From positions 62,001 to 126,000 of the forward strand of contig RCNN01000024.1 of the NCBI GenBank assembly GCA_003667245.1: a stretch of 64,000 bases of DNA. Direction: 5' to 3'. The position numbers and the translations under genes are program-made. Of this stretch, positions 1 through 12,419 are shown piece by piece. The notes beneath the pieces are model-generated. The model saw only the letters and a list, made by a program, of their open reading frames with translations, searched no databases and was not told where the DNA came from. This DNA is from Heterostelium multicystogenum. Lineage: Eukaryota; Evosea; Eumycetozoa; Acytosteliales; Acytosteliaceae. How positions within the stretch are numbered: position 1 is the stretch's first letter; the number at the start of each line of letters is the position of its first letter.

Positions 1-307
1 AATTAGGAATGCAATTAATAACTATTTACTCTCTAATAACATTTCCTATAAATAAAGTATTACTGCAAAAGTACCAATTTCCTAAAAAAAAAACCGAATA
101 TCAACTTCAAACCCATCGTTTCATAATCTAAAAAAATCTCTTGACAAATATAGACATAAAAAACAGATTAAAATTCTTAAGATTCAATCTAAAAAATAAA
201 AATAATTATAAAGACAATCCTGGATGGTCTAAATTACTTAAAACTATGAAGAGACTTATTCGAATATAAAAATATAGTATTTATTTATTTTAGAGAAATA
301 TTTAGTA
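1..307. other. A+T-rich intergenic DNA
   Basis: Very A+T-rich sequence upstream of the ankyrin-repeat gene, with A and T runs and stops in every frame. I see no gene. It probably contains the promoter of the downstream gene, which starts at the ATG at 308. Confidence 0.6.
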
Positions 308-1858
308 ATGATTAACGAGAATATACAAAATATCTTTGAAAATGATAAAAGATATTCTTTAATAAAATATATATTAAAAAATATTGTATTAAGAAATTAT
401 ATATTCTTTCAAATTAAAGTGATACACAGACAGTTAAATGGAATAAATCCTGTTAACTGGGAAGGTGTAACCAGATCTCTAAGAAATTGTATATATTATG
501 GATATAAAGACGAAACCTATCAATTTATTGTAAATAATGATATCAAATCAGTTTCCATCAAGGAATTGGAGGCCACTGTAGAATCCAATAATATTGATAT
601 GTTTGATTTCATTTTGAGATCCAATATTATCAATATCATGGTGATGAACTTAAGCTCGCTGTAATGATGAAGAGTCTTACTCATGCCGATTATATTTTGT
701 TAAATAGTAAATATACCTGTGGACTATTACTCTGGAATGGCTTTAGCTGCAAGGAAAGGATACCGAGATCTATTATTGTATTTTGTTCAAATGAGAAAAC
801 AAATACTCAGGTCTCCTGGAATACATTGCTCACGATCCGAGGACTCTATAAATCCAATAGACCATGCTTCATTCTTTGGTGATGTCGAAATAGTTAAGAT
901 GCTCATTGACAATGGTTTTACTATTACTGGAAATTCAATCGAAGAAACTGTAAAAGGAGGAAACTTACCACTGTTGAAATACTATCTCGAGTCATTGGAG
1001 AAACCCTGTACCAAAGATACATTTATGTTGGCAGCTAAGAATGGTCATATTCATATTATGGAATATCTTCTTAACAATAGAAATGATATCTCTTTCCATA
1101 ATACTATTGAAATGGCAGCACAAAATGGACAATTAGAGGCAATCAAATGGTGTCACTCGAGAATGAATGATATTCATGTTTCAAAGATGGCAATGTGGTA
1201 TGCAGCAATCAATAATCATCTCGATATCTTAAAATGGTTGCATGAGAATAGAAATGATGGAATTTGTATAACCACACTTGATGATGTATGCAGATATGGA
1301 CATTTAGAATGTGTCAAATGGCTACACCAAAATAGAACGGATCTTGTGATAATAGATGCAATGATCAATGCTGTGAAGAATGGTCATCTTGATATTGTCA
1401 AGTACCTACACTACAATTGTCATCAATTTAGTACTTCTAAACTATTTGTGGACTATGCTGCTAAGAATGGACATTTGGAAGTGGTACAATGGTTGTTAGC
1501 CAATCGAAGTGAAGGTTGTACTCAGAATGCGATGGATCTTGCTGCACAAAACGGTCATTTGGATATAATAAGATTCCTTCATAAAAACAGATCCGAAGGA
1601 TGTACTCAGAATGCGATGGATCTGGCAGCAATCAACGGACACTTTGACACAGTAAAATGGCTGCACGAGAATAGAACCGAAGGGTGTTCACCCACCATCA
1701 CTGTCAATGTTGCCAGGAAAGGACACTTGGAAATTCTCAAATTCCTCTTTGAAAATTACAGTGAAGTCCGGAAGAATTTATATGCAATCGATTACTCCAT
1801 CCACGAAGCAGAAAGAAATGGATACCAAGATATTGTTGACTACCTATTATCAACTTAA
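308..1858 (+). CDS. Dictyostelid ankyrin-repeat protein (frame disrupted)
   Basis: The ATG at 308 opens a protein with a short non-repeat N-terminus (IFENDKRYSL, then WEGVTRSLRN) followed by about ten ankyrin-type repeats of the dictyostelid form NGHLDIVKWLHENRTEGCT. The repeat period is about 28 residues, shorter than the usual 33. The frame is open to 661, and the repeats resume in the same frame from about 719. Between about 641 and 718 the coding sense lies in another frame (it reads GDELKLAVMM), so two compensating indels are implied. I could not find a GT/AG intron that repairs it. Such proteins form large lineage-specific families in dictyostelids; ankyrin repeats generally mediate protein binding, but the partner is unknown. 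It could be a real gene with sequencing errors or a young pseudogene. Confidence 0.8.
1517..1623 (+). repeat. Near-identical tandem ankyrin units
   Basis: The 23 bases at 1517-1539 recur identically at 1601-1623, exactly 84 bases (28 codons) apart, encoding the same CTQNAMDL segment in two successive repeats. Identity at synonymous positions suggests recent unit duplication or conversion within the array. Confidence 0.75.
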
Positions 1859-1953
1859 ACTTTACAATAATAATAAATAATGTATAAATTATACCAGAAG
1901 AAGCAGGATAGTTTTTGATTATATAATTTTTATTCACAAGTTTTATTTTAAGT

Positions 1954-4671
1954 TTATTGGATGTTGGCAGAAGCGGTGGTAGTGAAAGATGGGACATCTG
2001 GGTTCTTCTTACCTGGGTTACCAAAGTACTTGCTTGAATGGACTTCCTTCAATGTGCTTTCCGTTCAACTTGACAGCAGTTGAGAATCTTCCATTTCCTT
2101 GTAAAGTGTAAGCGGCAGTGTAGGTACCATCTTGGTTGTCAATGGCATCCAATTTAATGTATTCAGCTGGACCGGTGATGGAGACTTCGAATTTGTCACC
2201 ACCGTAGGTCTTTGGTTCTCCCTTCTTGTTCTTGGCGGCAACGGTGAAAGTGAATGAACCGAATGATGAAGCATCACCATCAGCACCTTCAATGCACTTG
2301 ACAGTGACTGGCATGTCTTTAATTGGGGTATCACGGAGAGTGACGTTGATGTTGTAGTCTCCCTCAACCAATGGTTTCGTATTGTACGTGGTAGGTACCG
2401 TCGTTGTTGTCTTGGACCTTTTGGTTCGACTTGCAAACCATTTGGACCTTGGATGGTAACAACGAATGGATCACCACCGTCGGTACGGGCGTTACCGTCA
2501 GTGTCGACAGAGTAAATGGTGAATTCGGCAACAGCGTTGTCGAAGGCTTCCTTGAGACCTGGACCCTTGGCGTATGAGTTTCCGGCAGCTGGAGCTGGCT
2601 TGACACGGACGACCTTTGGGAATCCGTTGACGGTGTCACCGTCCAAAGTTAAGTTGATGGTGTAGTCACCTGGAACCTTTGGTTCGAATTCAACATCGTA
2701 GGTACCGTCTCCGTTGTCGACCATGTATGGGTCAACTGGGGCTGGACCTTCAACAGTGACGACGAAACCGTCACCACCGTCATTACGTGGGACACCATCT
2801 GGGTCAACAGCGTGGATCTTGAACTTGGATGGTTGGAAGCATTCACCGGCCTCCAAACCTGGACCCTCAGCGTATGAGTTGTTTGGATCAGCAGCTGGCT
2901 TAATGTGGATGCTCTTTGGAATGTCCTTGATTGGCTTGTCGTTCAAGGTAACAATGATCTCATAGTCACCTGGCTTCTCTGGGGTGTAGGCAACAGTGTA
3001 GGTACCATCATCGTTATCGGCAATGGATACATCAACTTGGTGTGGACCAGAGATGGAAACTTGGAAGGGATCACCACCGTCGTTGGATGGCTTACCGTCA
3101 GCACCAACAGAGTGGATGGTGAATTGGGTTGGACGACGAGCTTGGGCAGCATCGAAACCTGGACCCTCGCAGTATGAGTTGGAACTCGTCAGAGTTGAGA
3201 ACACGGACTGGGACTGGACCTTGGGCCAATGGTTGACCACGGAGGAATACCTCAACTTGGTGATCACCACCCTTGGTTGGGTTGTAGACGACATCGTATG
3301 AACCATCTCCGTTGTCCTTGACTTGGGCTGGGACTTCACCAGCTGGACCGTTTGACCTTGACAGTGAAATCATCACCACCTTGAGTCATGGCTTCTCCTT
3401 GCTTGTTACGTCCTTGAATCTTGAATGGAGCTGGGACACCAACCTTGGCACCCTCCAAACCTGGACCGTAGGCATTGGACTCATTTGGATCTGAACCATC
3501 AACCTTGACTTGGAATGGTGAGTTCTTGACATCGACAGCATCCAATTGGATGGTGACAGTGTAGTCTTGTGGTTCGTTTGGTGTGTAGTGACCATCGTAG
3601 GTACCGTTCTTGTTGTCGACCAAAGTAACTGGGACAACTTGACCATCAGCACCAACAACGTTGACAGTGAAGTTCTCACCACGTTGGCCAATGGCTCACC
3701 GTAGTAGTTCATGGCCTTGATGGTGAAGTCACCACGCTTGTTGACGAATCCACCTCCAAACCTGGACCGTAAGCCAAAACTTGGCTGGCATCAGAGGTAG
3801 TTCTTCTCTTACGCTCCAAGGCTTCAGCAGCATCCTTGTCACGCTTCTCCTTGTTGACTTGGTAGTCACGGAAATAGGAGACGTAGGTGATGACAGAGAC
3901 TCGTCTGGTAAGTTGACCATATCAGATGGGTCCATAATCTTTGGAATTTCGTAGGCTTCCAAGGCGACGTCCATAGCACGGTTGACATCGGTCAATGGAT
4001 CGTTGGACAAAGTGTTCATGTCCAAAACACCTGGCTTGAGTGAATCAGTCAAGGCAGAGAGGACACGACCATCACACATGAATCAGTAAAGTTGTTGACG
4101 GTGACACCGTATGGACGAACTTGGTTACGAACCCACTCCAAAAGGGCAGCCTTTGGTGAGTCAGTCTCGGCCATTTGGATTTGATATCTCAAAATGAGAG
4201 TCCAGATGAGACCAAGAATAAGCTTGAGTTGACCATCTACGATACTTCAGCACCGATACCGACCAACTTGAGAACCTCAGTCTTGATAAAGTTGACAGCC
4301 AAATTGTTGTTCTCCATCTTGTGCAATCTGATCTTTGGATTCTTGTTGAATTTCAAGATCTTCTTTGAGGAAATAATTTCCAAAAGATTAAGCAATAATA
4401 CACCATCTTCCAAATCAGTAGCAAGATCGTTAATCTTCAAATACGCTCCTTCAAATAGTTGTTAGCCAACCAGTGAAGGTCTAAACAATTTTATTGGAGA
4501 GAAAAATAATATAAAAGAAACAAAGAAGAGAGAAAAAAGAAGAGATATGTATTAATAAATTTGTTTCCAGGATCATTTATAATATTATGTATTTCCAGGA
4601 AGATGGATGAATGGATGGTTTAAACTTACTCTCTTTTGGACATCAATCCAAGTCTTTTTATTTTCAGTCAT
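1954..4671 (-). CDS. abpC: Gelation factor (ABP-120, filamin)
   Basis: F-actin crosslinker of the cell cortex. Exon 1 (4671-4630) reads [14 protein letters not shown], then a GTAAGT donor; exon 2 resumes near 4485. The N-terminal half carries tandem calponin-homology domains, with [18 protein letters not shown] near 4430 and [18 protein letters not shown] near 4050. The rest is six filamin-type immunoglobulin repeats, each recognisable by a GPGLE motif, DGGDPF and DNxDGTY. It ends with [10 protein letters not shown] and a stop at 1954-1956. Length and domain order match the roughly 860-residue D. discoideum gelation factor as I know it. Several one-base shifts break the frame, for example a missing G in GWANN and a missing T in ERILKI near 4445-4475, and an extra T in QVLGNPGK near 2024. 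I read these as sequence errors, because flanking protein on both sides of each shift is conserved. Confidence 0.95.
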
Positions 4672-6135
4672 TTTTGTTTAAAAAAACCAGAATAAGATAT
4701 ATAGTTAGTTATACAAGAAGAATTAGATAATATGAACAAATAAATATACAACAATAAATATATATATAGAAAAAATAAGTAAGAAAATGACAAATGTCAG
4801 TGGATGCTTTTGATGTTATATAAACTTTTTAAATTTTAAACAACACACACAAACACACTTAAACTGACTCTACAAAAAATGAAGGTTAATGAGTTAACTG
4901 ATTGTGTTATAAATGAGTGAGGGTTGGGTGAGAGTGTTGCTGCTGCTGCAGGCAAATCAATTCATTTTAATAAATTTTAATCAACAATTTAAACCAAAAA
5001 AAAAAAATTAAAAACAAAACAATTTATTTGCTAGATAAATGCCACATGCACTTGTGAATTTGTTTTCAAAAATCTAAATTCGGTGGTGGGTCTGTGCTAG
5101 TGGTGGGTGAAATCATGCTGAAAAATTAGATTTGTCAAATTCCACTGGCTACAAAAATAAATAAATGGGTTTTTCATTTCAAATCGATCCCCAAAAAGTG
5201 TTTTATCATAAAAATGAGCTAGAATTGAAAAACATTTAGATTTTTTGAAAATGAGCCTTAAATGGAAGTAATATGCCCCTACTGATCCTATATTTAATTA
5301 AAAACAAACAAAAAAACCAATTAGATTCATTTTTATTGAATTTTTTTTTGGATGTACTTGCTAGATTCACAGAATATGAAAGCAAGACTCTGTGCCTCTG
5401 TCATCAACAAAGCAACAACAAAATAACAACAACAAATCAATGCTGATGCCAGTGTGATTGGACCTGCGAACGAAAAAATATTAACAACCTGATTAAATTT
5501 GCACTATTTGACATTTTTTCGTTGCATATGATCAAAATGAAGGCAAACCAAACCAAACAATCATGAATGACTCATTTTTTGGTCAAATGAATTGATCATT
5601 GCACTTTTGGACATCGAGCTCCAAACCAATCAACTAGTTACTTCATTTAATGAGTGTCAATCAGAAACTATCTCAAAAATCCAATGATTATGTTTTTATC
5701 ATAAAAGTAGCCACCATATATGATCAGACTTATATTTTAGATAAGTTTCAAATCAGTGTCTGAAGGATCCTTATTTGGTATATATCTCAAATTAGTGATA
5801 AGATCAAAACATCATTTATCTTTCTTGTGTCAACAACAACCTGATCAGACCAGATTCAAGTATCATTCGAGTCAAAGTCATTCCATTTCCCAAACAACAT
5901 CAACATATCCAATAAACAACGTCTCATTCTCAAGTGTTTAGGAGTTATGTTAAGACAGATGATAAGAGTTGAGTTTGGATAGATGTATATATTTAATGAC
6001 TGTGTTAGTCAAGCACTCATGTATTAGTTCGTTTTAAATTAAATTGTTTTTATGTTGATTGTTTATTTATATCTATCTAAAATTTATTTATTACATCAAC
6101 TCTGTCACCTACACAAAGTTCTCCTGAATGTTCTT
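4672..6135. other. Intergenic region, presumed abpC promoter
   Basis: About 1.46 kb of A+T-rich DNA between abpC and the MOSC gene; both lie on the minus strand. It contains homopolymer runs and a pair of G/T-rich direct repeats near 5083-5108. Open frames here are short and lack protein-like composition. I see no gene. Confidence 0.6.
5083..5108. promoter_or_regulatory. Paired G/T-rich boxes upstream of abpC
   Basis: GTGGTGGGT occurs twice, at 5083-5091 and 5100-5108, about 410 bases upstream of the abpC start. G/T-rich boxes are known binding sites of the dictyostelid factor GBF. The assignment here rests on sequence resemblance only. Confidence 0.3.
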
Positions 6136-7206
6136 CTAAACAGTTAAGATACCAACGTAAACATCTTTTCCTTTTTGACGGTATTGTCCAAGTGTACGGA
6201 GTGGTTCGTTATCTTTGTATGGATCGATGACAGCACTGTCTGGGTTCGATTGTTGTGAATTTGCATCTTCCAGTACGATCCACTTGGCGGAAGACATTGG
6301 AGCTGATACGAATGGTACGCCAGCTATCTTCTTCCCAGGCGTTGGTACCAACGAGCAAGATGTTGGGACGATAACGTCTTTCGTCCATTGGACGCTGTTT
6401 TGGCTCCGATTTGGAACGACGGGTCTCGTCGATGTGTGAGTTGATATCATCGATTGATGCCTGACTGAGAATCATCACTTGACTGGCATCGCAGAATGCA
6501 TATTGATAGTGTTCGATCTCCTCTTGTGATGGTTCATGCTGGAATGCTACCTTAGCATAGTCTTTCTTGATGTGACGACGATGCTCTGAGCTGACCTGTA
6601 CCAAACGAATATTCTCGAGTTCCATGAATTTTTGCAAGCCATGCTGCGGCTTCATCACCACAGTCGTTGGCCTTGACGGTATCCTTCCAAACGACCACAT
6701 CTGAGGTTGCGTTATCATTACTCATGGGCACACGCAATCTGGCATATTTGGAGCACGTACCACCAAAACATCACCATCGATAGCTGGTGCGATCAAAGCC
6801 ACTTTGGATGATTTCTCTGGGTGATGAATCGACCATCGACGCAAAATCATCCATCTTCTGTCATTCTCGAATCCCAACTTATCGATATTGACTCTCTTTA
6901 ATTCGATACCTTGACATGATTTAACTGATGATTATCATTTGTCGGCAATATCAATGTTAATAGCAAATCCAATTGAATATGTATATATAGAAAGAAATAC
7001 AACAACACTATCAAACTCAGCACAATCGAGTATAGGTACATACTTGGATATATAATTAAATTTAGCGACTCTAATTACAGAGTCACTCTGATGTTTTTCA
7101 GAGTCTGAATTTTTCTTTTGACCTGGCAATAGTTGTTCTTGTATGCCCAAACCAAAGTTGCAGTACCCAATGCAAATGGTATCCAATACATAAAATTATT
7201 ATTCAT
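6136..7206 (-). CDS. MOSC-domain protein, mARC-like molybdenum enzyme
   Basis: Likely relative of the mitochondrial amidoxime-reducing component. The ATG at 7206 gives MNNNFMYWIPFALGTATLVW, a hydrophobic N-terminal anchor. The first exon ends near 7044 with an NLIIYP stretch; an intron (GTATGT...CATCAG, 6925-7043) joins it to KSCQGIELKRVNIDK, the MOSC N-terminal beta-barrel. The MOSC core follows: RYRPNILLVGTNAWEEDSW, then GRCKFTTIEP, whose cysteine matches the molybdenum-coordinating cysteine of the family. The C-terminus has LRTLGQYR and a stop at 6136-6138. Family members reduce N-hydroxylated compounds with cytochrome b5 and its reductase. Several single-base shifts (near 7060, 6730 and 6340) split the frame. 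The fold is clear; the exact substrate is inference. Confidence 0.88.
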
Positions 7207-7771
7207 TGTTAATCTTTATTCTATGAATGAATTATATAATATAGATATTAAATATAATTCTATGTTGTTTATGAATAAATAAGATTAATTATTAATATAT
7301 TATTATTATTATTAATTAATAAATGATATTTGAATGTGTGTGGGTGTGTGTTTGTTTGTTCACCATGGTGGTAACAGATTAATAACAAAAATAAAAAAAA
7401 CAAAACAAAAATAAATTTAAATTAATTTGTGTATTTTGATGATCACTATTAAACCTGTAAGTTTAATCCGCCCAAAAATACCAAAAAAAACATCTAAAAG
7501 AGTAAAATCGTGGCGTCTTAATAAAGATGAGGTCAGATGGAAAAAGATATTATTTTTTTGTTCCATTCCTTTTGTCTTTTTACAAATTCCATGTGGAAGT
7601 GGAATTAAGTTCCACGATGAATGTTTGCTAGACGAGTGTGTTTCTTTATTGATGTCCAGTGATTTCTTTGTGGTTACATCTTCAATGATATGATCTAATA
7701 TTAGTATTATTATTATTAATTATTGTGTGCAGTTTTATTATTTCGTTAAAAAGTTGACTTTTGAACCTTTT
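7207..7771. other. Intergenic region with simple repeats
   Basis: Holds the probable promoter of the MOSC gene. It includes ATT triplet runs near 7300, a GT-rich box at 7335-7350 and the palindrome CACCATGGTG near 7362. A plus-strand open frame at about 7427-7693 has no recognisable similarity and I do not call it. Confidence 0.5.
7335..7350. promoter_or_regulatory. GBF-type G-box
   Basis: TGTGTGTGGGTGTGTG lies about 130 bases upstream of the MOSC gene start. It contains TGTGGGTGTG, which resembles the G-box bound by the developmental factor GBF in Dictyostelium. Function is inferred. Confidence 0.4.
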
Positions 7772-10700
7772 TTAATGTGAGATAATGTGGATCATGTAGT
7801 TTCTTTTAATGAAGCTTCTGGCTGGCTTATCACTACGGTGAACTATAACTGCAAGTAAGGTTTCATTGGAAAATGCATTTGATTTGCCATTGACATATTG
7901 ATCAACTAAAATTTCACTGGTCTGGTCCATTAAAAGATGGCAGACTTTTGTGATGCCACTTGCAATTTGGTCGTAGGTTCTCTCGTCAACACCATTGGAT
8001 TTTCCTTGTTCGTCTCGGTCCAAGAAGAAATCTTTGATCAAGTCCAAGTCAGCTTCAATCCACTGCGTTTCCGCCGGTGTTGAATATTCTGGTAGGTCCA
8101 CCATAGAGTAGAACGTACTCCACTGCCTGGAGGAAAGCTTTGGCCACCGACGTCAAGATATCATTGGCACGCTCAATCGATGAGGTGTTTGCATAGATTG
8201 ATTTCAAGTGTGGATTCAGTTGATCGAGTGGCTCTTTCGATGCGAGGTTGTCGGGTGAGTGGTGCTTGGTACAGGTTATCAATTGTGGCTGCACGACAGT
8301 CAGCAAAGACAACCTTGGCACCAATATAGTCAATCAGTGTATTGGATGTTGTTCTAATCGCAGATTGCACCGGGATGAACAAGTCTGACAACTGTTTCTT
8401 CAAATCTGGTATATTGTAACTATGATGTTCAATATACTCTACAATATTGGATTGAATGAAGTCCAAGTTATTAAGACATACACAGAGCGTTTGAATTGAT
8501 TGTTTTTGGGCACGCTCAAGAAAAGTTGGAGGAGGTGGCTCTTTGCTGTTGGAGCCAGGTGTTGTAACATGGATCGAATTAATACTGTGACTTAGACTCT
8601 TTCGGATGCCTTTCTTAATCTTCTCATTCAGTGATAAGGTATAAGATTGGCGCGTTGAGCGCACATAGTGAATTCAGCAATGGTTTGATTGTATAAAACA
8701 AGGAACTTGTTAAACATATTCGATAGAGTAACGATAAAACCAGGAAAACTTGTTGAGAGCGAACCTTTCATCTTACTCAATGTATTTATAGCTTGGTAAA
8801 CATTTGGAATAGATCTACAACCGATGATGAGTGTCTAAAAACGTGTTAGTTAAGTTCTATTACTAATGATAGTTCTTTTACCTACTTGATAGTTTTATCT
8901 AGTGGTTGGAATTTGTCAACTTGGAATAGATTCTCAAACCATTTGTTAAAGAATTTCTCTTGATTTTGACACCATGCCGATACTACACTGCTTACATATT
9001 TGGTGACTGGTGGAAGCTTCTCTGGTGGCAGTAGATGAAGCTCTTGGAGGAATATCTGGAATTTCGATGCTGTTTGGACCGATTGTAAAACCATTGGAGA
9101 GAGGAATAGACATCATCGAAAACCACTCCTAGATCTTGAGTGTAGAGATTGGCAAACTCACCAAGCGCTACCATCAATGCATTGGAATGGTATTTCATGA
9201 ATCCTCTTGAGTACATTTTCAAATCAAGAGTAATCTCAGGGATTAGAGTATCGATAAACTCTGAAAAGTTGTCGAGTGTAAGTGGGCGGAATGGTTTTGA
9301 AATACGACTGTAGTGACACGAGACCGAGGAGACAATGAATGATGAAAAGTTGGATTCCAATGGTTTAGCTGCATTTCCGTTGTGGTTGGATGAAAGCATT
9401 GTCCACATCTGTCGAGATTGTGTATAAACGGCACATGCAATCTCAATATCATGTGCTACGTGTTCCGACTTGTGAGTGTGAATGTCGCTTAGCATCTTAA
9501 GCAACCACTGTGCTATACGTTTGAGTGTCAGTTTGAGGAGCGGTGCTGTTGAGAATTGGCGATCGTGTATTGCTTGGACATTGGTTGAAATCATATTCTC
9601 AATGAGATTAAGTGCGCGTTGCAAACGTTCCAAATGACTTCCGCTCAATTCTGCCTGATATGCTGTAAGGAAGCAGTTGGCATGTGAAATGGTGGCCATT
9701 GTCTCGGATATTTTGAGCGCACGCGAAAGTGGTACAAGGTTGGGGACCAAAGACATTCGGGGCGATCCAACAAATACAATTTCCTCATTGGTAAATTCGA
9801 ATAGATTGTAGAACAGAAGATCCTCGAAAATGGTTGTGCTTAGTGGGAATTGATAGGGTACTGGTTCGTTCAGGTACTCCGTCGCAAGTTTGATTTGGGC
9901 ACGTGTCGCCGGACTGGCACCTCGACTGACAATGGGCGCCAAGAACTTGTCAACTTCGCCAAGCAATCGCTGGTATTCAATATCTCCTGTTGTTGCTGGT
10001 TTCATCGCTAATAGGTAAGTTTTCAAGTGAATAACACAGTTGTCTAAATGTAACTAGCATTGTGGATGGAGGTGATTTGTCATCGAATGGATCCCTCAAC
10101 ATGTTCTGTATGGCCGACATGACAGTGTACAATTGTCGACGGAACCAAATAATGTTTGAATCGTAGGAGTCAAATCTCTTCATATCATAGAATCGCAGTA
10201 GCCAAAGGCGATAGGTGACCGAGTGGAAGTGGGGCGCAGGTGAGGTGGCATTTGAAGGTGGTGATAACATCAAGAGATATGCTTCGTGTTTCACCTTTGA
10301 TATTTCCATTTGAATTCTAAAGCCATCTTCTTGCTCATAGTTCGCTGGATTATCATTGGTTCTAGCAAAGTGATTGACCAACAAATAGGTCTCATAGCTA
10401 GAAAAGTGAAATTGTTCTTTGTTTAGGTAGCCATAGTCCTCTGGTACGACGATATTCAATGCTGGTGACTGTTGTGGTGGCTGTTGCTGTTGAGGTGGAT
10501 GGCTCTGATATTGAGGAGTCTGATTCTTTGGACTGAGTTGTTGATGTATGTCTGCAAATTGTTGCTGAGAGATCTGTGATTGATTTGAAATGGAAGAGTT
10601 GGTTGGTGAGGGGATAAGCGATGCATTTGGAACAGCAGGTAGTGGGTGTTGATATTGTTGCTGCTGTTGTTGTATTCTGATAGTAGTTGGACTCATTAGA

Positions 10701-11093
10701 TTTTGGTGAGCACCTTGAACATGAGATGGAACGGAGCCAGCTGATCCATTTGCATTTCCAACCACATTGTTATTATTAGAATTTAGAGGTGGCGATGATC
10801 CACGACTATCGTTAGCATTTAAGATATCAGTAGATGATGCTAGCTGTTTTGGTGACAAAACTGATTTATACAACAATATTAGTCAGATGATGTTTGTTCC
10901 TTGCATTCATTGATGCTGATGATAGAAGCAACCTACCTAGTTTCAAAGATCTCACAAGGTCATTAACATTGATTGTGGACTGCTGTGAGAAGTCGAAGTT
11001 CTGAGGGATTGCATGAGAGAACTGTGAGTGTATAAAGTCCAATAGCAGTTTTCTATCATTTTCAAGTAATGATAGTCTCTTTTGTTGATCCAT
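7772..11093 (-). CDS. MUN-domain (Unc13/Munc13-like, plant PATROL1-type) protein
   Basis: Large multi-exon gene. Exon 1 (11093-10937) starts MDQQKRLSLLENDRKLLL; an intron at 10861-10936 joins KL to VLSPKQLASS. A Gln/Pro/Ser-rich linker (about 10430-10850) follows, then a conserved alpha-helical body with YRLWLLRFYDMKRFDSYDS, LATEYLNEPVPYQFPLS and KMYSRGFMKYHSNALMVALG (MHD1-like). The C-terminus reads EYVLLYGGPTRIF, ADLDLIKDFFLDR and LLAVIVHRSDKPARSFIKR, and matches the order of motifs in plant DUF810/Unc-13 homologues (gGPSRVF..., LKEFFI..., LLrvLCHR...SqFLKKQY). MUN domains act in SNARE priming and exocytosis, and PATROL1 controls proton-pump delivery to the plasma membrane. No C2 domain is visible. 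Introns are present near 8830-8880 and elsewhere, and several frameshifts (about 10030, 9090, 8330, 8100) interrupt the frame. Confidence 0.82.
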
Positions 11094-11949
11094 CTAGATA
11101 TTAGAAACTATATAGCTATTAAATGTATCTTTCTGTATCGGTATCGTTATCGCTGCTTTGGCTTTTAATATATATATATGTGATGAATATTGTGATGAAT
11201 ATAATAATACTAATTTTATCTTTGACTTGTCTTTTGTATACTATGTAGATTGTTTGTTTTAGTTGTTGTAGTAGTTGTTGTTGTTTTGATAGATGTGGTG
11301 ATTGTGATGGTGATAATGAAATAGAATTCTATCTTTGTGCTGATATCAGTCGGACAGCAGTGTTAAGTGTAAGAGTGGGAAGGGGGAGAGAGGGGATTGT
11401 GGTTTGTTTGGTTGATCAAAATGATTATGAAAGTTCTTTGTTGTTGTTCAGTGAACAAACTATTCAACAGAATTCAAAAATGATTTGTTTAATTAACTAA
11501 AAAGCTTGCCCATTTAATAATAATATCTAATATATAGTTTGGAGTTTAATTAATTCAAGTAATAAATTCAGTTTTTTTGAAAAATTAGGTTGGATCATAA
11601 TTGTTCTTTCGAATCGAAATCATTATGTGATGCATTTCTTCACATCTATAGAATATTTGGCCATATCGTTGATAGACCTCTTGAAGTAGTAAAAAGAAAA
11701 GAAACTTATTGTTCTCTTACAAAGTTCACTCATCACTTTAATATCATAAATATGATTAGTAAATATTGTTTTAATTTGAAACTTTAATTCTAAATCTTAC
11801 ATTGAGTATCCAATCTATATTACATAAAGACAACAAAAATATATGTGAGGATTGTAAGTTATAGATTGTTAATATTAACAATACCAGGTGTCCACAATGA
11901 CCATTATCCTCTCTTTTTTATATTGAATTAGGATAATTAATTATTAGTG
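11094..11949. other. Intergenic region
   Basis: A+T-rich DNA upstream of the MUN-domain gene with TTG/GTT triplet runs near 11265-11285. A short plus-strand open frame at about 11590-11787 has no recognisable similarity. I see no supported gene. Confidence 0.5.
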
Positions 11950-11954
11950 AGAGT

Positions 11955-12400
11955 TCATCTATGCCAAGGATAAGTCCATATTATCTTCCATGGAAGGAAT
12001 GGTTTTGGTTCTAGTTGATCCATTGTTTATATCGATCTTCCATACATAATTATAATAACAAAGAATACATATAAAGGATCGGGAAGATTATCTTTTTATT
12101 GTGAGTCAGAGAAAAAGAAAAGAAAATTTACCATCTGTACTTAAGAAAGGAGTATGATGACTTTTGGCTAGGAACTTGGTGTAGAAACATTTGTCGGAGT
12201 CAACTCGACTGATATATCAAAGCTGTTGCCCGGTCGCCAAATCAAAAGAATTCACTGATAAAATACATGTATTCTTATTGTGTATCTGTTCCTATTGGAC
12301 CAAGGTGTGACATTGCCTTCACGAAGTTATTGTATATGATTTGACCAGATAGATCAAATCCATCTGTTGGAGGTAGACTCTTTTTGTTAACTTAAATAGA
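11955..12400 (-). pseudogene. Coding-like fragment, propeller-type repeats
   Basis: Read on the minus strand, this stretch has protein-like segments in shifting frames: LPPTDGFDLSGQIIYNNFV near 12370-12310, VNSFDLATGQQL near 12260-12230, DSDKCFYTKFLAKSHHTPFL near 12200-12140, and WKIDINNGSTRTKTIPSME near 12040-11985, followed by a stop. The alternation of short beta-strand-like phrases (SFDL, KIDI) suggests a propeller or kelch-like protein. It may be the 3' part of the adjacent F-box/LRR gene or a separate degraded gene. I do not recognise the family firmly. Confidence 0.35.
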
Positions 12401-12419
12401 AATCAATTAGTATCTGCTT

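Noticed and set aside
2714..3494. Plus-strand open frames within the gelation factor gene
   Set aside because: They are antisense shadows of the filamin repeats, with Thr/Trp/Gly-biased composition and no similarity of their own.
5756..5941. Short plus-strand frame upstream of abpC
   Set aside because: No ATG, Ser/Gln-rich composition and no recognisable family.
7427..7693. Plus-strand frame of about 88 codons
   Set aside because: No similarity, no clear promoter or splice signals; composition fits translated A+T-rich DNA.
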